Assembly: GCA_023249835.1 (NCBI GenBank)
Contig: JAHFBY010000016.1
Location: 1 to 11,713, forward strand
From: Elusimicrobiota bacterium
GTDB lineage: Bacteria > Elusimicrobiota > Elusimicrobia > 2-02-FULL-39-32
Direction: 5' to 3'
DNA length: 11,713 nt
Made by a program: the position numbers and the translations under genes. The notes beneath the pieces were generated by a model that had not been told where the DNA came from, ran no database searches, and saw only the letters and a list, made by a program, of their open reading frames with translations. Of the stretch, positions 1 to 6,552 are shown in pieces. Position 1 is the stretch's first letter, and every line of letters begins with the position of its first letter.

Positions 1-1495
1 TTTCCGCGGGATTATCCGCTTCAAAATCCGTAATAATCGCCATGCTTCCCTGCGCAGGATTGATGATAAAAGTATCATCACCCTCGCCGCCGGTCATGTA
101 AGTTTTGGCATCCCAATGTTTCAGGATATCGTTCCCGGTTCCGCCGTAAAGATAACTCCTATCCGCGCCGCCGTCCAAGAGGTCGTTGCCGGCCCCGCCG
201 TGGAGAAAGTCTACTCCCGCGCCGCCGTAGAGGGTATCGTTACCGCCTTTATTGTCATTTAAATTAGAGGAATCGCCATAAAGGATATCCGCGCCGGAAT
301 TGCCATAGATCAGGTCGTTTCCCAATCCGCCAACCAATAAATCATCCTGGTATTGATAGTAAGACGTTTTGGCTTTGATGGCTTTCAGATAATCTTTAAT
401 TTGAGTTGCTGAAAGGATCAGCTCTGTTTCTCCGCCATAAATTGTGTCGTTTCCTTCTCCTCCCAGGATCGTGTCTTTGCCTTCTTCACCCAAAGCCAAA
501 TCGTTTCCCGCGCCGGAGGAAATCCAGTCGTTGCCTTTGCCGCCAAGGAGGGTATCTTGACCCCCCTCTTCCGCAACCGGATCTTTAGCTCTTGGGTCCG
601 CGCTATCGGAACGTTTATTTTCCGGTTTCAGGTCCCCATAAATTTCGTCCGCGCCATCGCCGCCTTCCACGCTGTCGTCGCCCATTCCGGCAATAATGGT
701 ATCCTCGTCCGCGGAACCCAAAAGGCGCTCATCGCTTTTGTCGCCCTCGATAAGAGTATCGGCTCCCTCTACGGACAAGGGTTGTTCGCCATAAAAAATA
801 AATTGGTCGTTGGTCAACGGCAGGGTGACGTTTTTTAAAACAATTTTTTGATTATTTTCCAGTTGAATAACCGCGTCACCATCGCTATAAGAGACGTTCA
901 GCTCGGAAACATCTTTAACGGCATGAAACGGTTGTAAAGAAATCTTTTCATTAACCGGATCAAAATCCGTAATTTCGTCTGTTCCCTCTGAATTAACGGC
1001 AACAAAAAAGGTGTCCTGGCCCGCGCCTCCGGTTAAGACGTTATTGCCTTTGCCTCCGCTGATGTAATCGTTCCCCTCTGCGCCGTCTATCCGGTCCGCT
1101 CGATCATCTCCGTAGAGGTTATCGTTTTTTTCAGCGCCCAGGCTGTTATTTTCCTGGTTAAGGAAACCGGTGAAATTATTAATCGTTAAAGCGCTTGCGG
1201 AGACGTTTAGTAAAGTGATTTTTTGATTGGATCCTAATCCTATCACCGCATCGTTTCCAGATTGAACGATTTGGATTTTAGAAAAATCGCTGAACTTAAA
1301 GTCCGAAAGGTCTATTTTCTCATTGGAGTTAAAGAGGTCAAAATCCGTAACCACGTCCGCGCCGCCAGAATTTTTCTTAATTTTAAAAATGTCCGCGCCG
1401 AGTTCGCCCGTCAACCAGTTGTTCCCCCTGCCCGCGTCCAGAACGTTATCCGCGTTATTGCCGATTAAGGTATCCTCTCCGTCCCCGCCATAAGC
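1..1495 (-). repeat. RTX nonapeptide-rich C-terminal region, blocks 2 onward (encoded)
   Basis: From residue 1191 to the window edge the protein is a chain of RTX clusters. Two serralysin-C-terminal-like units come first, each ending in a TDFD motif (GADVVTDFD and GTDEITDFD). Further clusters include GGKGNDWIS, GGEGNDTIY, GGLGNDLIY, GGAGNDLLD, GGTGNDILK and GGEGDDTFI, followed by another ITDFE. The region is broken by a charged, Lys/Pro/Asp-rich linker (about plus 561-632) and by a roughly 26-residue non-repeat insert (about plus 342-420). The last in-window residues still look like a TDF unit, so the protein probably does not end far to the left, though that is not visible here. Confidence 0.88.
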
Positions 1496-4400
1496 GTTTT
1501 CTATCAGGGCGGCGCTGCCTAGGGAAACTTTTTTCCCCGCGATCGTGGAGTCAGTTCCGGGGTTTAAATTGATCAGGGAATCGGTTTGCAGAGATGCGGC
1601 AATTAAAGAATCATGGTTAGAGCCGCCGGCGCCGCTTAACGTTACAACTTTTGCGGTTTTGGCGTATTCGCTCGTAAAGATATAGGTGTCTTTACCGGTA
1701 TCGGTATTGCCGTGGAGTTTTAAATCCCATTTTAAGAGAGTTCCCTGCTCTCCGTCCGCCGCATCGGTAATTTGCAGTTTCCAGTCACCGCGCGAGTTTT
1801 CTCCCAGGTCGTGCGTAGTAGAAAAGTTGAACTTAAAATGTTCCTTGCCGTCCCAATAGCCTAAATCTTCCGCTTTGCTGTCCAAAGCTTTGCCGGCTCG
1901 GTTCATTAAAACGCTTTCCGTTCCCAATGGAGAGATCAGTTTAACGATCAAGTCTCCCAAACGGGCGTGTTCCGCTTCAATAGCGACTTCCACGCGGTCG
2001 ATATCTATATCTTGGTTGACGTTGATGATGCTGTTTGCGGTTTTTTGATCCAGGATAGCGGCGTCCGCGTCATTGGAAAAAATAATGGTTTCTTCGTTAT
2101 TTTGGTTATTGATCTCACTCCAAACTTCGGCTAACCGGACCGCGGCGTGCGCGTCCACAACCCCAAAACCATAATCTTCGCTGTAGTGCATCCCTCCGCC
2201 GTTCCAGTTCGTAGCGCCGTTGGTTTTCCATACGGAACCAGGTTTATAGTCATCAAAGAAATCCTGAGTTGAATTGGCAATCCCATGATCTTCAAAATTT
2301 ACGGCCGTATAGGCTAAAATCTTTTGGATATCTCGATATCCCAGGTTTGGATTAGCTTCCAGCATCAAAGCCGCGATTCCGGAAACGATCGGAGCCGCAA
2401 ACGACGTCCCTTGGGTCGCTTCAAAACTGTCTCCGAAGGTAGAGCCTTTATCATTTTCCAAAAGGTTGGATGTGGATTTGATGTTAGATCCCGGCGCGGA
2501 AACCAGGATCGCGGAACCTGGGGTATTGAAAGGCTCTTCCGCAATCAGCAGTTTCCCTAAATCGCCTTCCTGATTGATCGCGCCCACCGTGATGACGTAG
2601 GGAGAGTTTTGGTAATTGTGATAGTTGACGTTGCCGCCCGCTTTCCGGTCGTTGCCCGCGGCAAAAACAATGGAAGTTCCCAGCCCATTGCGTCCCAGGC
2701 TGATCGCGTTTAACATGGCGGTTTGCGCGTCTTCAAAACCCGCTTCCGCGAAGTTATCGGAAAAGATATCCACGTTGCCCCAGCTATTGTTGGCAACGTC
2801 CACGTTCTGCCAGTTTTGCAATTGGTTCCAGGAATAGCCATGAAGTTCAGAATTATACGCCACGCCGATGGAACCTTCGCCGTTTTTTTCCGCGGCAATG
2901 ATTCCGGCCACGATCGTGCCGTGCCGGTCAAACTGCGCGACTTGGTTAAATTCCAAATCTTTTTTATAGTCCGGAGAAATATTATCGTTTAAATCAAAGT
3001 GCAGATAGTTTAATCCTTTACCTTCATCTCCCTCAAATATCCCAACTTGCACGTTTTCTCCGGAATAGTCTCCCCACGCGCCTTTAACGTTGATTTCCGA
3101 AAGGTACCACTGGTCGTAATAGAGCGGATCTGTGGGATCGTCCGTTTCCATCAGCTTCACGGTGGTCCGCATCGGCTCGCTTTCGCCCGTTCGTTTATTC
3201 ATCACTGATGCGACCGCTCCAAATTGATCCTCCACCGCATAATCAAACGAAGGGATCCCAAGGAAATGCGGATCCCGAACAAAAGTGATCCAGCCATTTT
3301 CCAGCTTGACTGTTCCACCCATAGCATTGTCCACCGTCACAAACTTTTGGACTCCGCCCACGATCTTGTAGCTGTTGACGATGGAGAGGGCGTCGCCCTC
3401 CACATCATAGTCGTTGGCCAGAAGTTGACTCGGATTGATAACAATAGTCAACTGATTAGCTCCAACGGCAATTCTATCTGAAACAGGAAGCGGGGAGTTG
3501 TTGCCATTGATGAAATCAGCATATTTGTCCGGCGGGATTTGAAGCACGTCGCGAACCAGCGGATTGTACCCTTGCCTTAAGCTCATATTAAAATTATCGA
3601 ACCGGACTTCTTCCACGTCCTTCAATACGTCTATCTCCCCGGTTTCTAGATCCGTGACTTTAAACCCCTGCTCAAAAAGCTTTATCTGATATTGGTCATA
3701 ATTCCCTTTATACTGCGCTTTGTCTTCTCCCTCTCCGCCGTCCAAGGTATCGTTCCCTTCTCCTCCGATTAAAATGTCCCCGCCGGCTCCGCCCTGAAGT
3801 TGATCATCGCCTTTACCGCCGTCTATATAATCGTTCCCGCTGTTCCCGATCAGCGCGTCATTGCCGCGATGTCCGCGCAGGATATCGTCCCCCAATCCGC
3901 CGTCAATTAAATCCTCGCCGTCCCCGCCGCTTAGCGCGTCGTCCGCCGCGCCGCCAATAATGATGTCGCTGCCTTTGCCGCCGTCCACAAAAACGTTGCT
4001 CGTTCCCCCGCCGATTAAGACGTCGTCCCCTGTCCCGCCGATCAGCACTTCCACGTTGGATTTAGCCAGGTTAAAGTAAACGCCCCGCGCATCGTTTACA
4101 AATACGATGTCCCGACCCCTGCCTCCGTCAATGTTTTCCGGCAGGTCATCCGCGTCTATGATCAACAGATCGTTCCCCGCTCCGCCTATCAAAGTGTCGC
4201 TGCCGGGCCCGCCGGAGAGCCAATCTTTGCCGTTGGTTCCCGCCAGTTTATCGTTCCCGGTTCCGCCATAAACGTTCCCAACATGAACCTCGTCTAAATG
4301 AATTTCCACACCGTTGGGGTCCTGCACAAAAAAACTGGAGGTCCCGTCTTGCGACAAAGCTTTTACTCCCAGGTAGTTTTCCAGCGCGTTAAACTCATAG

Positions 4401-5065
4401 CCCATCGGGTTGGTGGTGAAATCTACGGCGGCGGCTTCCCGCACGCTTCCATCGTTCAACGTTAGAAAAGAGCGGCTCAATACCGGGTTGCCGTTCACCC
4501 GCTCCCGGTCCGCTTCCTGGCGGTTTAAATCAATAGACTTGATCCCAAGTTCGCTCAACGTTTTGAGTTCTCCCGAATCTGTTTTCCCGTCGCTATCCCC
4601 GTCCTGCCATACCCTTAGCTTTGTATAGTCATCGTCCTGATCATCAAAAACATTGTCATGGTTAGAATCTAACGTCTTCAGCGCTTCCAGTCCGTCTTTT
4701 ACTCCCGCAACAAAATATTCCGAAATCGTTTCCGTGATATCATCGATCTGCCCGTTATTGTTCTTATCCCATACCAAGATCCCGTCTTCCGCAGAGACCC
4801 ACCCCGTCGCTTCCTTAAAACCATCGTCATCCACGTCAAACACCACTCTCGATTCATCGTAACTGATGAGTTGCACCCCATCCCCGTTCAAATCCAACAC
4901 TAACGGATCAATATTGAGGCTGTTCAACGCTCCGGCGCTTGTATTCCCTACCCGAATAGCATACGCATCCCAATAATCATCCTCATACGTTGACCATCCG
5001 TACATAGACCTTAAACCGGACACCAGTGATTTTAGCTGTAGTTGCACAATGAAGAAATATCTCAT
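1..5065 (-). CDS. Large RTX calcium-binding subtilisin/kexin-like (S8) protease with P domain, C-terminus outside the window
   Basis: The frame stays open for 1688 codons from ATG at 5065 to the left edge, so the stop and any C-terminal secretion signal lie outside. An in-frame TAG at 5092-5090 fixes ATG 5065 as the earliest start; Met21 (5005) is an alternative, preceded by AAGG. Neither has a strong ribosome site. Domains in order: EF-hand-like loops (about 51-181, e.g. DGDSDGKTDSGE), RTX block (264-454), cadherin-like domain (about 520-640, LLANDYDVEGDALSI), S8 catalytic domain (about 650-930), P domain (about 1006-1120, with GDLIVKLISPLGT), and RTX-rich tail (1191 onward). Catalytic landmarks are His715 (DRHGTIVAG), Asn759/760 in NNSWG, oxyanion Asn805 (AAGND) and Ser888 (GTSFAAP). 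The catalytic acid is uncertain (Glu678 or Asp680). No Sec signal or classical prodomain is visible, as expected for a type I substrate. Inferred role: secreted calcium-dependent endoprotease exported by the nearby system. Substrate unknown. Confidence 0.93.
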   Translation of the reverse strand, partial: MRYFFIVQLQLKSLVSGLRSMYGWSTYEDDYWDAYAIRVGNTSAGALNSLNIDPLVLDLNGDGVQLISYDESRVVFDVDDDGFKEATGWVSAEDGILVWDKNNNGQIDDITETISEYFVAGVKDGLEALKTLDSNHDNVFDDQDDDYTKLRVWQDGDSDGKTDSGELKTLSELGIKSIDLNRQEADRERVNGNPVLSRSFLTLNDGSVREAAAVDFTTNPMGYEFNALENYLGVKALSQDGTSSFFVQDPNGVEIHLDEVHVGNVYGGTGNDKLAGTNGKDWLSGGPGSDTLIGGAGNDLLIIDADDLPENIDGGRGRDIVFVNDARGVYFNLAKSNVEVLIGGTGDDVLIGGGTSNVFVDGGKGSDIIIGGAADDALSGGDGEDLIDGGLGDDILRGHRGNDALIGNSGNDYIDGGKGDDQLQGGAGGDILIGGEGNDTLDGGEGEDKAQYKGNYDQYQIKLFEQGFKVTDLETGEIDVLKDVEEVRFDNFNMSLRQGYNPLVRDVLQIPPDKYADFINGNNSPLPVSDRIAVGANQLTIVINPSQLLANDYDVEGDALSIVNSYKIVGGVQKFVTVDNAMGGTVKLENGWITFVRDPHFLGIPSFDYAVEDQFGAVASVMNKRTGESEPMRTTVKLMETDDPTDPLYYDQWYLSEINVKGAWGDYSGENVQVGIFEGDEGKGLNYLHFDLNDNISPDYKKDLEFNQVAQFDRHGTIVAGIIAAEKNGEGSIGVAYNSELHGYSWNQLQNWQNVDVANNSWGNVDIFSDNFAEAGFEDAQTAMLNAISLGRNGLGTSIVFAAGNDRKAGGNVNYHNYQNSPYVITVGAINQEGDLGKLLIAEEPFNTPGSAILVSAPGSNIKSTSNLLENDKGSTFGDSFEATQGTSFAAPIVSGIAALMLEANPNLGYRDIQKILAYTAVNFEDHGIANSTQDFFDDYKPGSVWKTNGATNWNGGGMHYSEDYGFGVVDAHAAVRLAEVWSEINNQNNEETIIFSNDADAAILDQKTANSIINVNQDIDIDRVEVAIEAEHARLGDLIVKLISPLGTESVLMNRAGKALDSKAEDLGYWDGKEHFKFNFSTTHDLGENSRGDWKLQITDAADGEQGTLLKWDLKLHGNTDTGKDTYIFTSEYAKTAKVVTLSGAGGSNHDSLIAASLQTDSLINLNPGTDSTIAGKKVSLGSAALIENAYGGDGEDTLIGNNADNVLDAGRGNNWLTGELGADIFKIKKNSGGADVVTDFDLFNSNEKIDLSDFKFSDFSKIQIVQSGNDAVIGLGSNQKITLLNVSASALTINNFTGFLNQENNSLGAEKNDNLYGDDRADRIDGAEGNDYISGGKGNNVLTGGAGQDTFFVAVNSEGTDEITDFDPVNEKISLQPFHAVKDVSELNVSYSDGDAVIQLENNQKIVLKNVTLPLTNDQFIFYGEQPLSVEGADTLIEGDKSDERLLGSADEDTIIAGMGDDSVEGGDGADEIYGDLKPENKRSDSADPRAKDPVAEEGGQDTLLGGKGNDWISSGAGNDLALGEEGKDTILGGEGNDTIYGGETELILSATQIKDYLKAIKAKTSYYQYQDDLLVGGLGNDLIYGNSGADILYGDSSNLNDNKGGNDTLYGGAGVDFLHGGAGNDLLDGGADRSYLYGGTGNDILKHWDAKTYMTGGEGDDTFIINPAQGSMAIITDFEADNPAE
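3704..4276 (-). repeat. RTX nonapeptide block 1 (encoded)
   Basis: Residues 264-454 contain roughly a dozen GGxGxDxUx-type nonapeptides, such as GGTGNDKLA, GGPGSDTLI, GGAGNDLLI, GGLGDDILR and GGEGNDTLD. They are interrupted once by a short non-repeat stretch containing VYFNLAKSNVEVLI. The repeats form calcium-filled parallel beta rolls in this family, and they fold only after export. A conserved RTX-associated beta segment (about 455-490, with YQIKLFEQGFKVTD) closes the block. This array lies upstream of the protease domain, whereas most RTX proteins carry their repeats only towards the C-terminus. Confidence 0.9.
4523..4915 (-). other. N-terminal EF-hand-like calcium-binding segment of the RTX protease
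   Basis: Residues 51-181 open with DPLVLDLNGDG, a signature I know from many large RTX proteins, where it usually sits internally. Several Asp-rich loops follow: DVDDDGFKEAT, DKNNNGQIDD, DSNHDNVFDDQDDD and DGDSDGKTDSGE. The last fits the 12-residue EF-hand pattern with Asp at positions 1, 3 and 5, Gly at 6 and Glu at 12. Calcium binding is inferred from these motifs. Placement at the extreme N-terminus, ahead of all RTX repeats, is less usual. Confidence 0.75.
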
Positions 5066-5066
5066 G

Positions 5067-5118
5067 AAGTTACAATAATTGCAATTGTACTATATCTTGC
5101 CAACTTTTTTTGTAACTT
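5067..5118 (-). promoter_or_regulatory. Possible promoter of the RTX protease, flanked by a 9-bp inverted repeat
   Basis: On the minus strand GTTACA (5116-5111) and TATAGT (5094-5089) are separated by 16 bp and could serve as -35 and -10 boxes, giving a leader of about 17 nt before ATG 5065. AAGTTACAA at 5067-5075 and TTGTAACTT at 5110-5118 are exact inverted copies bracketing this promoter, and one of them contains the putative -35. A shorter dyad (TACAAT at 5071-5076, ATTGTA at 5084-5089) lies between. These could be operator half-sites. The region is A+T-rich, so chance matches are plausible. Confidence 0.3.
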
Positions 5119-5167
5119 TTTAATCGCGAGTTCAATGTATAAACGTTGTTTCCGAGCCTACGCTGCT

Positions 5168-5218
5168 AACCTATTTTGACAGATTGAATATTTATAATTC
5201 AATCTGTCAAAATAGGTT
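5168..5218. repeat. Perfect palindrome, 22-bp arms and 7-bp loop, before the AAA ATPase gene
   Basis: The left arm (5168-5189) and right arm (5197-5218) are exact reverse complements with no mismatch, around a 7-base loop at 5190-5196. The palindrome ends 21 bp before the ATPase ATG and is followed on the plus strand by seven T residues (5217-5223). This looks like a rho-independent terminator, but no plus-strand gene precedes it in the window and the stem is A+T-rich. Alternatives are a dimeric operator for self-regulation, an attenuating hairpin, or a terminal or insertion sequence of a mobile unit carrying the ATPase. No second copy was seen in the window. Confidence 0.9.
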
Positions 5219-5224
5219 TTTTTC

Positions 5225-5240
5225 TGCTATACTTTTTCCA
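5225..5240 (+). promoter_or_regulatory. Extended -10 promoter placed to give a leaderless ATPase mRNA
   Basis: TGC followed by TATACT (5228-5233) matches the extended -10 pattern TGnTATAAT in all but one base. Such promoters can work without a good -35, and none is obvious here (TGTCAA at 17 bp spacing). Transcription would then begin six to eight bases after the box, at or next to the A of the ATG at 5240. No Shine-Dalgarno sequence is present in the bases before this ATG, consistent with a leaderless transcript. This is inference from motif spacing only. Confidence 0.4.
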
Positions 5241-6436
5241 TGATCCTCTCAAGGCACGTAACGCCCAAGCTCTTGTCGTTGTCCAAACAATTCCCGGTGG
5301 TGATTTTGTCGGGGCCAAGACAATCTGGAAAAACCACCCTGGCTAAGGTTGTTTTTCCAAAATACGAATATGTTTCTTTGGAAAATTTGGATCAGCGCGA
5401 GTTTGCCCGGAATGATCCGCGAGGTTTTTTGGAGCGCTATGCAAAACCAACAATTATTGATGAGGCGCAAAAAGCACCGGACTTGCTTTCTTACCTGCAA
5501 ACAGAGGTGGACGAACGTCCTGTTCCTGGGCGTTATATATTAACAGGCTCCCAGCAGTTTCCACTCATAGCCAAAGCAAGTCAGTCCCTAGCCGGACGCG
5601 CGGGATACTTACAGCTTCTGCCATTTTCGATTGCAGAATTAACAAGCCTGAAACCTTTGGACCCTTACCGCTTTGATGCAGCAGATTTACGGAAAAAACC
5701 TAAGGGCTTAAAGCTGAACTCCATTCTTTTCCAAGGCCTTTATCCACGAATCTATAGTCAAAATTTAGACCCGCATGACTTTTTAGCGGCATATACAACA
5801 GCTTACTTGGAACGTGATGTAAGAGAAGTTTTACGCGTTGGAGATTTGTCCACATTTCAAAAATTTATTCAGCTTTGCGCAGGAAGGACCGGGCAAATTC
5901 TAAATTTTTCAAATTTAGCGCAAGATTGCGGCATTTCGCACACAACGGCGCGACACTGGCTCTCGGTTCTACAAGCCAGCTCGATCGTGTACCTGCTTGA
6001 ACCTTATCATAAAAATTTCACAAAACGTATTATCAAAAGTCCTAAACTTTACTTTTTAGATACCGGATTAGCGTGCTACCTCTTAAGGATCCGCAAAGAG
6101 TCCGAACTGGATGGACATCCGCTATACGGCAGTATTTTTGAGACGTTGATAGTATCGGAAATGGTTAAATCGTTCGCTCGTTTGGGCGATAAACCTCCAC
6201 TTTACTTCTGGCGCGATCAAACCGGGCATGAAATTGACCTGGTCGTTGACCTAGCGGTTCAATTTATCGCGATAGAAATAAAGTCGAGCAAAACCATTTC
6301 AGAACAAGCGTTCCAGGACCTACAATACGTGAATCAGTTAAAAGGCGCCAAGGCTAAACAGTTACTAGTCTACGGCGGAGAAGATTCAACCTTGCGCAAC
6401 AACATCCGCATCAAACCTTGGTGGCAAGTTTCATAG
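5240..6436 (+). CDS. AAA_14 / DUF4143-family ATP-binding protein
   Basis: This 398-residue protein has the usual length and layout of a widespread family with no settled function. The Walker A motif GPRQSGKTT lies at 25-33, Walker B TIIDEAQ at 71-77, and a sensor-like ILTGSQQF at 100-107. A winged-helix-like stretch follows (about 222-252, FSNLAQDCGISHTTARHW). The C-terminal DUF4143 part has a PD-(D/E)xK nuclease-like pattern: Glu301, EIDLVV (Asp333) and AIEIKSS (Glu346, Lys348). ATP binding is well supported; nuclease activity is not established for the family. ATG 5240 is chosen because the family normally begins about 25 residues before Walker A. The gene runs against the surrounding genes, diverging from the protease and converging on the TolC gene, which suggests an independently acquired unit. 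Possible roles include mobile-element maintenance or defence, but the sequence does not decide. Confidence 0.9.
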   Translation: MILSRHVTPKLLSLSKQFPVVILSGPRQSGKTTLAKVVFPKYEYVSLENLDQREFARNDPRGFLERYAKPTIIDEAQKAPDLLSYLQTEVDERPVPGRYILTGSQQFPLIAKASQSLAGRAGYLQLLPFSIAELTSLKPLDPYRFDAADLRKKPKGLKLNSILFQGLYPRIYSQNLDPHDFLAAYTTAYLERDVREVLRVGDLSTFQKFIQLCAGRTGQILNFSNLAQDCGISHTTARHWLSVLQASSIVYLLEPYHKNFTKRIIKSPKLYFLDTGLACYLLRIRKESELDGHPLYGSIFETLIVSEMVKSFARLGDKPPLYFWRDQTGHEIDLVVDLAVQFIAIEIKSSKTISEQAFQDLQYVNQLKGAKAKQLLVYGGEDSTLRNNIRIKPWWQVS

Positions 6437-6552
6437 CGCACTCGGAAACGCTAATAAAGTTACCTTTCTTCTCCCCACTTGAGATTGTGATTGTCGGCTC
6501 CTACCTTCGCCATAGCTTTTTTATGCTTCTATTGATGAGGCGCAACAGGCCC
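6437..6552. other. Convergent intergenic gap between the ATPase and TolC-like genes
   Basis: These 116 bases separate two stop codons facing each other. I see no convincing rho-independent terminator for either gene. A 16-base stretch at 6530-6545 is identical to 5455-5470 inside the ATPase gene, the part encoding its Walker B IDEAQ, and the same frame continues as IDEAQQALNI. A stop lies six codons upstream in that frame, so at most this is a tiny gene scar. The rest shows no recognisable feature. Confidence 0.5.

Noticed and set aside
557-3481. Several plus-strand open frames of 60-93 codons across the protease gene (e.g. 557-838, 2723-2992, 3224-3481)
   Set aside because: They lie antisense to a continuous 1688-codon frame with clear protein domains; their products show no recognisable family and their lengths fit chance shadows.
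3704-4276. Short regularly spaced DNA repeats resembling a CRISPR or satellite array
   Set aside because: The periodicity is the 27-base period of RTX nonapeptide codons, with variable codons; there are no constant repeats with unique spacers.
5168-5223. Palindrome plus T tract as a simple rho-independent terminator
   Set aside because: No plus-strand gene lies upstream to be terminated and the stem is A+T-rich; kept as a palindrome with regulatory or mobile-element alternatives.
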